DNA of 64,000 bases from Perkinsus marinus ATCC 50983. Lineage: Eukaryota; Perkinsozoa; Perkinsida; Perkinsidae. The stretch lies in NCBI RefSeq assembly GCF_000006405.1, contig NW_003210883.1, positions 131,357-195,356 of the forward strand, given 5' to 3'. Within the stretch, counting starts at the first letter, position 1. Every line of letters starts with the position of its first letter. Positions 10,366 to 21,901 of the stretch are shown here, one piece after another. The position numbers and the translations under genes are program-made. The notes beneath the pieces were generated by a model. It saw only the letters and a list, made by a program, of their open reading frames with translations, was not told the DNA's origin and made no database searches.

Positions 10366-12767
10366 ATGCCATCATCAACATCATCACATCATCAGCAGCA
10401 GCAGTCAGCTCCTACTGTTGGTAGTAGTTCAACACAGCCTATTAATGCTACAGAGGCCTTCCAAGCCAGGATTAAAAAGTATACACTTACCATTTTGTTG
10501 TTGAGCATGATCATATCTTAGATATGGTACAGTAGGATTGGGTATTATACCAGATTCCCTTGGTGCTCTCCATCTTGCTGAGACACTACAATCTACTAAT
10601 ACTAATGATAATGATGGTATAAATACTCGTCAAGATTTCTTACAGCTACTTGGTGATGTGGCTGAATATCATGTAAGTGGTCATGATAGTCATCATTAAT
10701 ATCATACCAATATCAGATCAACTCTCGTAAACGTATTGCTGATTTTGCAAGGGATTTGATTAAAAAGGATAGTGGTTATGAATCATTCACCTTCAGACAG
10801 TTATACGATATGTTATTACAACTTGGACAATGTAGTATCATATCACTGTTATGGTGTTATCATTATCGTCCCTTATAGGGAAGGACCCTGCTGAGGAAAA
10901 GGGTATTACTGATAAAGATATACAAACACTTGCTATGAAGTATGGATGTATCACTATTATCATATGCTTATGATATTATATAGGTATGATGATGATGAAA
11001 TCAATGAAGCTGGTGAAAGGATGATGTTAGCTCAACAAGGTAGTAATAGGAGTATCATCATCATTAGCGTTGAGTATATCATTAGTTATACTATATTAGG
11101 TGGTATTAGCGTACCTCCGGTTAATGCTAATAAAGAGGTTGCTGATAGTATTGATAAAAAGAAGGTTATAGCTATCCATAAATACATGAATAAGACGTAG
11201 TACTAGTACAGACAGCAGTGTTAGCTGCTGCTGCTAACAAGAAGAAAGTGATGATGTCTTATTCTTATTATTCTTCATAACAGGTTCCTAAGATTAGTAG
11301 CAACCTTTAAGAAGATACCTCAAGAAGAACGATATAGTATGATACCTAAAGTAGTGGAGGCAACAGCAGAAGCTCATGTACTCACGTGCTCATCACTAGC
11401 TATCATCATTATAATCAGAGTCATCACTTAGGTTACTCTGAAGGTATATTCTGAGTTTCATATTGATGCAGATGATTTAGAGATGGCAGTACAACGTATG
11501 GAGAAAGAATTAGAAGAGGATAAGTCCTATCAACAGGTATGAATAATAATAATATCACTAACACATGCTACTATTATAGGAGGCTGAGATGTTGGCACAT
11601 ACTATGGCTAAATTACATGAATACTGTAGACCACTGGTAATACTAGTAGTAAGGGAGGGTATTGTACTATACCATCATGATGATGCTTGTTAGTTACTTG
11701 AGGATGAATTCGAGAAGATGATGGAGTTAGTTTATGAACAGAATGTTAGTACTCGTAAGGTATGGGCTCAACTATATGATATGCTATTCTCGCCTAGAGT
11801 GGATAGTGAATGCCGCCGACCAAATCATCATAAGATTGACATTAAGGTTGGCACTACCTACTACTACTACTTCCTATTCTACCCATTATTTTTAGACCGC
11901 ATATAGAGAGTTCGTGAAACATACTAAGGAGAATAGTAAAGCTATGAAGGCTGCTGGTTATCGTAAGTAGTAATAATAATAATGTTATAGGAATTGGTAT
12001 ATCCTCAGCTGAATTGGATCCTCTGGAACTTGGTGATCTTTATGGACGTTATAAAGATAATGATAAAATACACAGACTATGGATAAAGTCAAGTTGTGAT
12101 CTAGCTGCATATCTACAGGTAGCACTAATAGTACTAATATTGCCTAATATCACTATTACAGGTGATGATGGTAGCAGCTAGAAGTAATGGTCAGATGCCT
12201 CCACCTCATCCTCCTCCATCTAGTGTTATAAAGAGGGTTAAGAATATTACAGCATCACAGGTAGTACTCAGTATATGTATTTGATGATTAGTAAATGTAT
12301 TAGGTGGTAGCAATGCAGAATTGTCTTACTACATGTTTGGGGTTAATAAAGACTATGATGCAAGCTGCTGTTGAAGATAGTCCTGAAGACCAAGTTTTTG
12401 ATATACAATATGCATTACCATTTGCACAGGGTGTAGCATCTATTGCTATTGAGAAGGAGGATTGTGGTAAAGGTTTAACAGGAGAAGATCTAACTATTGC
12501 AGGCATGATGCATTCATCAGTTCTACAAAGGGATATGAAGTAGTAACCTGGTGGATGATGGCATCATGAGTTCGAACCCTGGTGACTCCATTATTAATAG
12601 GTTTATGGAGAACTCTATGAAACAACAACAGTATATGTCTGATATCATGGAGATGTGTGGTGGTATAAAGCCTTCAGGAGGTGATGGTAACTTGTATTAT
12701 TAATATTATTATATACTTAGGTCTACACCAACAGCAACAGCAGCCTAATAACTGTACTATCATGTGA
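10366..12767 (+). CDS. Unrecognised multi-exon protein with C-terminal CaaX box
   Basis: No family was recognised. The ATG at 10366 opens MPSSTSSHHQQQQSAPTVG, a low-complexity leader, and the rest is charged and probably helical. Segments include IPDSLGALHLAETLQS, NSRKRIADFARDLIKKD, DLEMAVQRMEKELEED and PEDQVFDIQYALPFAQ. A Pro-rich linker (PPPHPPPSS) lies near 12200. At least twelve exons are needed; introns of 28 nt (11963-11990) and 34 nt (about 12687-12720) are well supported by frame. The protein ends PNNCTIM followed by TGA at 12765-12767. C-T-I-M is a CaaX box, which in known systems favours farnesylation. A membrane-tethered regulatory or scaffold role is possible but unproven. One intron near 11759-11906 seems unusually long. 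Confidence 0.75.
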
Positions 12768-13168
12768 TGTTGTTACTCATCATCATTATACTACATCACC
12801 TACTACTACCTCTGTTTCAGTGGATACCTACGTTTCAGAATGATTGCTACTACTACTACTACTACCGCTATGATGATAATAGTTACTATCAGATAGTAAT
12901 AGTGATATTCTTGCTACTCCACATCCGTGTTGTGTTATAATTTAATACATGTAATGTTCGTGTTATATAACCCTTATAATAGGGATGTGGGGTTATGAGG
13001 TACAGGTATTTGAAGATAATAACAAGACAGCTTTAACTGAGAGGAGGGTCTGGACAACAACATGAATGATGGTATGATAATTTCATGGCTATTACAACAT
13101 CATAATTGGCAACATCATCATCATCGTTTGAGAGTGTATACGACCAGACTTTATAGACCCATCCCCCA
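12768..13168. other. Intergenic between convergent genes
   Basis: AT-rich with ACT and ATC trinucleotide runs; no gene, RNA or strong hairpin was recognised. It probably holds the 3' untranslated regions of the two converging genes. Confidence 0.4.
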
Positions 13169-14158
13169 CTAGTAGTGGGCCACTACATATTTATTATCCC
13201 ATTCACCGAGGTTATCTACACCATAACCCACCTCTCCCTTCTTCTCTCTACCAATATTATGTATATCTCTATCATCATCATCAGGTTCCATAATCAAATG
13301 TCTAACAGTAACATCATCACCATCATCACTGATGATGCGGATCTGCACGAACAACGCAGCAGCAGCAGCAGCCGCCTTCCCCCCTATGGGAAACACCAAT
13401 AGTTCCATAGTCTTCTCTGTTTCTTCCCCTTGTATATCCAATCTGGGTTTAAGCTCATTTAATTGAAGGTTGATATGAATATAAGGATTATGATTAATAA
13501 CTCCATGGTAGATGGTGTCAGGGTTAGGTATATTGTTTATAATAGAGCTACTATTATCCAATTGATAGAGTTTATGGTCTTTAGCTAGAGTATTGAGCTC
13601 ATACTCTATCATATTAGTTTCATCCTCTATACTGGCATATGACGACGAATGTACTTGCCTAAATTCATAATGATATGTAGTTGTATTGTAAATGATATGA
13701 GCCATATATTCATTACAAGATGATACTCCATAATCATCAACAGCATATACAGTAACAGTCCTATCTGATAGATCCCTAGAATGTAGACGACCATAGTAAG
13801 GTAGAGCCAGCATTTTAAGATGTGATACCACTACTGTATGCTTGTTATCAATCTTAATAGTCTTAATAGTATCTCTATGTAGCTTACGAGAAGGTAATGT
13901 TGGCCTAATATAATATCTACGATGAGTTATCCCACCAATACCATACAACCATGGTATATCATCATAATACTTAGAGCTATATAACACAGTTCTACCAATA
14001 CAAAGGGATACTGATAGGATAATAATATTATTCAATACCAACCACATACCGGAAATGTAAATTGGGCTACCATATCTCGTGCGCCCCCCCCTTAATAAAA
14101 TGATGAAATCTTGCACTCTTGCTACATTCCTCATTGTCATCATCATCATTAATGTCAT
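13169..14158 (-). CDS. Uncharacterised membrane protein, single exon
   Basis: An uninterrupted 329-codon frame with ATG at 14158, long by local standards. It has a hydrophobic segment near residues 38-56 (WLVLNNIIILSVSLCIG), then a mostly hydrophilic chain with DRTVTVYAVDDYGVS and an Ala run (KAAAAAAAL), and an Asp-rich tail. A C7 run at 14088-14094 sits just upstream of the hydrophobic part, so the true N-terminus may be MWLVLNN rather than the first ATG. The layout resembles small mitochondrial membrane proteins, but no family motif was identified. It is convergent with the CaaX gene and divergent from the small frame at 14192. Confidence 0.55.
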   Translation of the reverse strand: MTLMMMMTMRNVARVQDFIILLRGGRTRYGSPIYISGMWLVLNNIIILSVSLCIGRTVLYSSKYYDDIPWLYGIGGITHRRYYIRPTLPSRKLHRDTIKTIKIDNKHTVVVSHLKMLALPYYGRLHSRDLSDRTVTVYAVDDYGVSSCNEYMAHIIYNTTTYHYEFRQVHSSSYASIEDETNMIEYELNTLAKDHKLYQLDNSSSIINNIPNPDTIYHGVINHNPYIHINLQLNELKPRLDIQGEETEKTMELLVFPIGGKAAAAAAALFVQIRIISDDGDDVTVRHLIMEPDDDDRDIHNIGREKKGEVGYGVDNLGEWDNKYVVAHY

Positions 14159-14191
14159 TGTTGTTGTTGGTCGTCTACATAGTAGCTGTGA

Positions 14192-14473
14192 ATGACATCA
14201 AAGGAGGATAATCAAGAAGGAAGGCATGATGATATAATGATGATGAAGAAGGAGCAGCAACATCAACATCAGCAGCAGCAGCAGCAGCCTTTATTACTGT
14301 TTAATAATACATTAACAACACCAACTACACCAGAGATATATATACAGCTACCTGATCATGGTAGTAGACATCATTTATCAATACCACCACCTCAACCAGC
14401 ATCATTCTCTCAACAACTATTATCTTGTTTTAATGGATGTTTTAATGCTATATCACATCCTTTTAATCACTGA
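14192..14473 (+). CDS. Small Gln-rich hypothetical protein or first exon
   Basis: A 93-codon frame from ATG at 14192. It starts MTSKEDNQEGRHDD and has His/Gln runs, then ordinary-looking sequence (SFSQQLLSCFNGCFNA). No family was recognised. It begins 33 bp from the start of the divergent gene at 14158, suggesting a shared promoter. It may be complete or may splice onward into the segments near 14628-15065. Confidence 0.35.
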   Translation: MTSKEDNQEGRHDDIMMMKKEQQHQHQQQQQQPLLLFNNTLTTPTTPEIYIQLPDHGSRHHLSIPPPQPASFSQQLLSCFNGCFNAISHPFNH

Positions 14474-14627
14474 TATATACTATCTATCACAGCAGTAATA
14501 ATACTATGTACCATTCATCATCCTTATATCGGTACTCAACCATGATAATAACTACTATAGTTTCTATCAAATCAACCTTATTCTTGAGATTATCATTGGG
14601 GTTATTGTCATTTATATTCCTATACTG

Positions 14628-15065
14628 ATGCATACTGAAGAATCTACTAATGATACACAAAAGGAGCCACTATCAGATGGACTCACCCTACCTAGGATAA
14701 GACTACAGATGGCATCTTGTGAGAGCTTACATACTGTACATATACCAACACCGGTATGTCGGCCGAACAATAACAACAAGAACACTTTAGTAATAATAGT
14801 GGGATTAACATAGCATCCATAGTCGATATGAAGGTAGAGATGAATCATCATTGTAGATCATGTAGTAGTAATAATAGGGTGATACTTGGAACATAACTTA
14901 GGATAATTAACACTATAATCGATGTTCCCTTTCTCAGAGGGAGGGTAGTAATACTACTACAAGAAGTGTTCGTGGCACCAACAGCAGCAGCAAGAAGAAG
15001 AAGAACCCATTATTGCGATTCCTTTGTTGTCGTGGTCCACAGTCTACAGTTGACAAAGTCGTGGT
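14628..15065 (+). CDS. Possible multi-exon basic protein
   Basis: A frame from ATG at 14628 (MHTEESTNDTQKEPLSDGL) reaches a plausible donor near 14755. Another coding-like stretch near 14950-15062 reads SSKKKKNPLLRFLCCRGPQ before a GTAAGTAG donor. The middle exon connections were not resolved and no family was recognised. Confidence 0.25.
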
Positions 15066-16068
15066 AAGTAGTAATGGTAATAATAACAGCCGACGTACTT
15101 GATGATGATAGTGTCAGCATGAATTGTTTTTATTATACGTCTTCCTCGTATCATATCTCGTCGAGTGTGATTATTCAGCATATGATGATATATTTTCTGA
15201 TACTACTGCATTGATTTGGTTATATACCATATACAATCAATGAACTATAATCGATGATAACTGTCCATCATCATCTATTGAAGATGAACTTCCTCCTGAG
15301 TTTATATCCGATATGTAGTATTGGGGGGGGGGGGGGGGGTATTCTGGACATCATGCCAGGTAGAGTCGTAACTTGATGGAGTGAGTACGGATACACGGTT
15401 GAAGTACTCAGTCATATTTATCAGTTCGTCAAATATGTTCGTATTAACGATAATCGTCATCATGACCATGAAAACTGTATATTACTAATAGTACTACTCT
15501 AGCTATACTACATGTTCTAAAATCTACTTCACAGCTTGTAAAGAACTTTGTATTGACCGCTTATTGTTGTCTCTTGATGTATTGTGGTAATATATAATAA
15601 GGAAGTTCGATCCCCGTCGGATACTATTAAATATATCCCTGATTGGACTATCAGACTATCGTCAGCTATGCTCATGCTGATCATCAAACATGAACATTTC
15701 CAGACCGATAATGCACCGATGTAGTGACCGGGAACCGAACCGGAGACTCTTACCTTAAGAACAGTGGTATTCCTTATCTTTGTGATGGATCTGGGAGTAA
15801 GACCGTAGAGTTATTCGAGGGTGGGGGTGCTAGGTTTCGTGTTAGAGTACAATACTTAGAGCTGGATGATTAAGACTCTCTACAAACTTCATACCTTCCA
15901 ATCAACCACTCGTCTAAGCAGCAGCTTTGATCTTATCGATAACAGAGAACATCTAGATGTACATGTAGTTTGTATGTTCAGATAAGACTATGATGCACAT
16001 TCATTACTCATATTCCACTGTCTCAATTCAACAACTCTTTATTAACATCATCGCTTCATGTTAACATG
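15066..16068. other. Non-coding stretch with a poly-G run
   Basis: No convincing coding sequence in about 1 kb downstream of the meckelin stop. It includes an uninterrupted run of 17 G at 15323-15339. T-loop-like words occur near 15610 and 15735, but no tRNA fold was found. Confidence 0.4.
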
Positions 16069-19000
16069 TTATAATAAGAATATATTGTCAACTATACTTG
16101 TACGGCTGATTGTACGCCTTGCAATAGATGACCATAAGTATTGGAAGAAGAATGATACGAGATAAGCAAGGATAACAGCTGAGACCGGACTATCAGTGAA
16201 TCGGAATACGAGAGAAAAGATGAATAATTCTAATAGGGCCGAATGTAGTTCATTACCTAATAATAACAATCATATTCATATACTCTGAATATCATCATTA
16301 CTCTATATATTACCAATGGGTAATCCATAAAGATCAGAACCATATAAGAAGGGTGTAATCCATGCAATACCATTGTGATCATCAATTAAAAGCCCATCTT
16401 CTGATGATGTCGTCATTACACCTGTATGACTCTATCTAATTCTGTACAACTTGTTAATTTCCCTACTCCCAGTATATCCAATTATACTATCCTTAACTGT
16501 GGGACGTCTTACTATACCATTACGAATTGTTGATTCGATCCCGGCGAGTAATGACTGTTGAAATCTCGATCTGAAGTATGATCTTAGGATAAGTGATTGT
16601 CGAATAGTGGCAGTAGTGGGGGCAGCAGCATGACCTGAGTTCAGCTAACTTGATGATGCTTGCTTTATTATTGTTATTATTATTCCCAGATGTTGTGGCT
16701 CTAAGTATCATAAGCTCACTACACAATTGTGTTATAGTACTATGGAATGATAATGGCATGAAGATCTGATAGTAATAATAAGCAATGGTGAGTATCCATC
16801 CTATTATTAGTACTACTTCATATGTTTGTAGATGACATCTTTGTGGATCATCTGGAAGAAGTCCCCGTTTTAATAATAGATTATCCCTCTCATCCTAAAT
16901 ATTGAGAGTAGTAACATAATAGAAGGTATGTTTACATGTAAGTTGCACATCAATTGAGCAGTACTACAATCAGCAAAGCCACTAGGAGCCTTACCATGTA
17001 TATACCATCCATGTAATGGCTCATCGAGTATCTATAATAATAGTACAGTATTATCACATTAACACCATTATTATTATTACCAATACACTTATATTAGCCA
17101 GGGAACATACATCTACAAAATCCCCCAGAGTATCACCAAAAGCTATTGTTACAAGTTTACGTAATAGAATCAATATCACGTATACCAGTACCCAAGTATT
17201 AATAGCAATAGTGTAGATCATTATAGGATTTAATGCATATAATAATGCATCTAATGTGAGATTTAGTGATGTAAGATTATTATGATGATAATAGACTTAT
17301 TACCTTTTCCATCATCATCCCTGTATTCTTGTATTCTAGCATTTTTAGGTGTCCATTGTGTAATATGTAACCAATTGAATGTATACATAAATAGTAATAC
17401 TAGTATCCATACTATTGATGATGATACTCTAGTACAAGTCGATCTCTCATTAAGCTCATTACCAATAAATAACATCCTCCATGTTGATATACCTACTACT
17501 ATCCTCAATATCTATGCCCTACTACTACTACAACTACCACCACGATCACGACTCACCTGTATCCTTCTTATTCCTTCTACCAGGAGAGTTCCTACTACCA
17601 CTTCTATTATTATCATCATCAGTGTACCCTCCTATAAGTGATGGAGGCAGTAGTCCATGATGAGGAGGCTTAGTAGACTGAGTACGATTGTTGAGTACGA
17701 TAGTAGTATTAGTAGGATGGGATGTAGGAGGGCTGTTATGCTGTATATAGGTATTGTTGTAGGTCGTCTTCGACATGTAATCCGATTGTTGATCTACTAT
17801 TCCATCTTGCTCATTCTTATGTTCTTGTAGATGATGATTTCCTTGTTCTCTATCCAATAGAAATGTAAATACTCTTGATACACTAATAACATCTATGATG
17901 ATTACTATTATCGACAATACCAAAAGATATATAATATAGCTATCACATAAATGATAATAATTAGACCATGGTGGAGGTGGTATAAAAGTATTAGATGATA
18001 TGATGATGATACAGAATAGTAGTAGTACAAGTATGAGGAATAAGGTATGAGATATCAGTATACAAGTAGCAAACTTGTGTAAGAGTACTAAACTCTTAGG
18101 AGTGAATACACAACTACTCTCACTAGTAGGACGACGACCAATTTGTATACTACTACTAGTAGTAGTAGGATATCTTCGTATTATGATATACATACGATAT
18201 ATACTTATAAGTATGGTAATAATAGTCCATGGTATGAATATAGCAATAATGAGTATCCAATATTTAGAGGACTCATTATAGTAAAGACTACTGAATGCAA
18301 TAAGCATGTTGATACTACTGATGCTGCTAGGAGTAGTATTATCATCAGTGTATTCATGTGTATTAATATCCATCATATATATCTCAAATAGAGGTTGTGG
18401 TGTGATAACAAGTCTTGTAAGAGCAGCTATTCTTAATATACCATCCTTATTGGTAGCATCACAAAGGTGATATCGATGTACGAGTGATACGTCATCGTCA
18501 TCATCATAATCATTGGTATCCATGTCCATGTTCAATAAACGTATTGGTATTGGTCTAATACTAGTTGATGATGATGATTGAGAATCATCATCATTAGTAT
18601 CGTTGTCGTTGTCGTATTGTATGTATAGTTGATAGAATAATGGTGATGTACATCTTATATCATCTCTCAACATCATACTATTAATACGACATAGTCGTGT
18701 CTAAAAGTTATATATTTATTATTATATATAGTAGTACTCTTACATGTGTTATTCCAAATACTAAGGGTGATGGCCAATTATTGGTATCATCACATAACGT
18801 GAGGACATTACCATTCATGATGATATCACTACTACTACCACCATAATCAAGTGTATCCAATCCTAACCATGTACCTAATAATCATATACTTCATTATTAT
18901 TATTACTATATTAGCATAATACCATTGATATGATATGTTGCTACCAATAACTTCACTCTATCCCCCACTTTGATAGTATACAATTCTTCTTCTTGTTGTT

Positions 19001-20447
19001 GTCTGCTGCTATCGCTCATCGATTTGTTATCAATGAATAAGGATGGTAAGTCTAAAGATACGACATGATCCATATACAATAAGAATAAGCAGAATAGTCT
19101 TACCTATTCCCCCATTACTGTCTTGTAACAATGATAGGAAATAATTACAAATTGGGGATGTTGTGGTATAGAGATTCATTACACATAGATTAGCCAGACA
19201 ATTACATGCTTCTTGTTGTTGTCGATGATGGTGTAGTTGACTACATCTTACTGCACATGTTGGGAAATATGATGTTATGACATCATGATTGGAGGAATAG
19301 ATGGTATCAACCATAGTACGCATATTAGTGATGAAGGAATTGATATCAGAATCTATGAGGACAAGAGTAGTAGTATTACTATCTATTATACTCACTATCC
19401 TTAAAGACCTTAATGTATCTCTCATACTGTTGTATATTCTTCTTCTTGTTGTTATGGTTTGTGTATATGAGATTCCTGTATTCCATTGTTGTTAATGATT
19501 GTTGAGTATTCTTTTCCACTTCTAACCACATATCCATAGGAACACATGCTGATATACTATTTGGTCTCCATAAACTAAATTCAGTACATCAACAACTACT
19601 AATAGTGTTGTTATTATTATTACCCCTCTTGACAATCACATTGAGGATGTTCTATAAAGCCTTGTTCCCATGATACTTGACCACATATATGACATGATGA
19701 TTCATGATGTAATGCAATAATGGTATTATCATTGCCAGTACTCTTACTACTACAATCATAGCATGAATATGCTGTAGTCCCATTTATAGTAATGGTTAGT
19801 AGTAGTGATGATGATGATGATGATGATGACTGTAGACTATTGTTGTTTATACATCTAAGTAGTAAGATTTATAGTTTTTGTTAGGATTGTTATATATATT
19901 ACCTGCATTCCCCATCATACCCTATAGTAACACCATGATGAGGTGAACATGTATAACAAGCTGTTCTATGAGGATTAGGTGCCATACCATGTGGACACTT
20001 TATACAAGGTGATGATGATGATGTACAAGGCATCACGCATCTGTTATTGCATAGTAATAATAACAAGCGGAAAACGCCATGATGATGATTATGATGATAC
20101 TACCTAATATGGGACGTTGGGCATATACATGGTGGAGATTGTGATAAGGTATTATGTATTAATGGAGATTGGCATGATACACACTGTAGAGTAGTAGTAT
20201 CAAAACCTTCTCCTTTGCTTGCACAACTATTTGGATGATACTCCAACAACATGGCCATAGTCATCATAGTATCATCATTAGTAATAAATGTATATCGTGT
20301 TATTATCCATATTAATAATATCATCATCACATTCTTGGGCACCACGCCGAGTAGCATAATGCTTATGATAATACTACTACTACTGATGATCATCATCATC
20401 ATTATCATAAGCAGCACTATACCAATATTGAGCAAACATAAGACCAT
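16069..20447 (-). CDS. TMEM67: Meckelin (MKS3), ciliary transition-zone receptor-like protein
   Basis: Meckelin is a multi-pass protein of the ciliary transition zone and part of the MKS complex. Many exons match the animal protein in order. The N-terminus (ATG at 20447) is hydrophobic, followed by a Cys-rich region (TTTLQCVSC, PPCICPTS) extending to about 19650. Then comes EACNCLANLCVMNLY near 19170-19230. The large exon 17546-18676 has FEIYMMDINTHEYTDDN and several membrane segments. Next are ISTWRMLFIGNELNE (17460-17510), GWYIHGKAPSGFADC (near 16980) and IAWITPFLYGSDLYG (near 16360). It ends SRTSIVDNIFLL, as animal meckelin ends TLVDQRFLI. At least a dozen introns; most checked are about 45-60 nt. 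It implies a flagellated life stage. Confidence 0.9.
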
Positions 20448-20484
20448 GAGTATTGCTTATAACAACAAGATAATAGTGACATTA

Positions 20485-21075
20485 TTAGGCATGTTGTTGT
20501 TGTCCTTGTTGGTGGTTGTTCTTGTTGTTGTTGTTGTTGTTGTTGTTTATATAAGATGTAAGGATTACCATAGCTTTATCTCGTATCCTACTGTTAGATG
20601 GTGAATTACGATCAATCACTATATTCAATGCTTTCATCATCATGTCATCATCATCATTGATATAATGGTATTCATCTTGCTGCCTAGATACCAACAACCT
20701 TTCTAATGTATCCAATAATACTCTTCTTCTCTTCGTATCATCATTACCCTAAACTCCTTATCTCATTATCGTTACCTCAGCAGCAGCCATGTGTACTCAC
20801 TCTATATCCCTTTGCATCATCATCATTATTATTATATGCTGTTGTTGTTGTTATTATCCTCTCTTTAAGCTCAATAGATACTCTTCTTATCTCCTCTTTA
20901 TGTATGGTTAAATCATGGATCCTATTACATAGTCTATGCCATACCTATCATACTATTCCCAGTAGTATAGTATTATTGTTATTAATACCTCTTCAAGACT
21001 GCCTCCACCAGGTGATGATGATGATGATAAGTGATCAGTGATATCTGGTGTTGTATAGGGTGGGGTAGGGGTCAT
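20485..21075 (-). CDS. Small helical protein with Asn/Gln tail
   Basis: No family was recognised. The ATG at 21075 opens MTPTPPYTTPDITDHL. Two short introns (the second about 52 nt) are removed to give one frame with amphipathic helices (WHRLCNRIHDLTIHKEEIR; VLLDTLERLLVSRQQDEYHY), an acidic run, a helix (MKALNIVIDRNSPSNSRIRD) and a poly-Asn/Gln end with TAA at 20485-20487. The stop lies only 37 bp upstream of the meckelin ATG on the same strand. The boundary between the two genes is therefore tight, and a fused transcript cannot be excluded. Confidence 0.55.
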
Positions 21076-21141
21076 GTTGATGAAGGTATAATACTAATAA
21101 CATGGAGGTTCGTGTTAATGAAATACCCCACTACTACTACT

Positions 21142-21789
21142 ATGACCGACGATGACGAGGACGGCGATTGGAATAATAGGAATTATACCATTTATAGAAG
21201 AAGCATCATCATTCATATTGTTTTCTTGATAGCTTACACAGTGTTATTATTATGCTAGGCTTTATCTAACACATCATGGCGCTGCTGCTAATGCTGCTAA
21301 TGCTGCTAATGTCATCATTGTAACACAACTACTGGCATAATAATGATATTCCCATATCATCATTATCCTCCAATAGTTTAGTAGTAGGTTAATGGTGCTT
21401 ATCTAGGTTGATGATGATGATACTATCACCATATATACTATTACCAGTATCTACTTATACTGCTGCACTATGTTATAGTAGGAGTGCTATTCATCATCAT
21501 CTACTACTAATACCACACCTCTTCCTACTCCTTCTTCTATTACTACTCTGCTTGGCTCTGTCCCTACTAGGGATCACTACTTAGAGTAACATCATCATCT
21601 GATTATTCCTATAGTTGGCTCTCTCTTCATCTTGCACTACCATCTAGTAATAATGATGATAAGAAGACTAGTATATTGATAGTAGATATGTGTGATGATA
21701 AGGGACACATTAGCATCATCCTTTCTCCCTCTTGCCACCACTATGTTGTTAATGTATACCTTGAACTCACATTAATACAACTATCATAA
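21142..21789 (+). CDS. Possible small membrane protein, exons unresolved
   Basis: The ATG at 21142 begins MTDDDEDGDWNNRNYTIY, followed by a hydrophobic helix (IIIHIVFLIAYTVLLL) and a stop at 21256-21258 if unspliced. A second coding-like stretch, ending with TAA at 21787-21789, reads YSWLSLHLALPSSNNDDKK then ILIVDMCDDKGHISIILS. The two could belong to one spliced gene of a single-pass membrane protein, but the intervening exons were not resolved. Confidence 0.3.
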
Positions 21790-21901
21790 TCAGTAATTGG
21801 TTATTATAATGATGATGTGAATAGCCCCCTTAATGATGACTGGTATCCCTCTCTGTTATATGTCCTATTGTGTTCAAGAAGAAGATTATTCAATTAATTG
21901 T

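Noticed and set aside
12550-12600. B-box-like GAGTTCGAACCCTGG suggesting a tRNA gene
   Set aside because: It lies in an intron of the CaaX-box gene whose flanks join in frame, and no other tRNA parts are present.
15600-15760. tRNA-like words (AAGTTCGATCCCCG; GAACCGAACCGG)
   Set aside because: No A box or foldable cloverleaf at the proper distance.
17263-17641. Plus-strand reading frames across meckelin
   Set aside because: They mirror the minus-strand exons, contain no family motifs, and are by-products of biased codons on the other strand.
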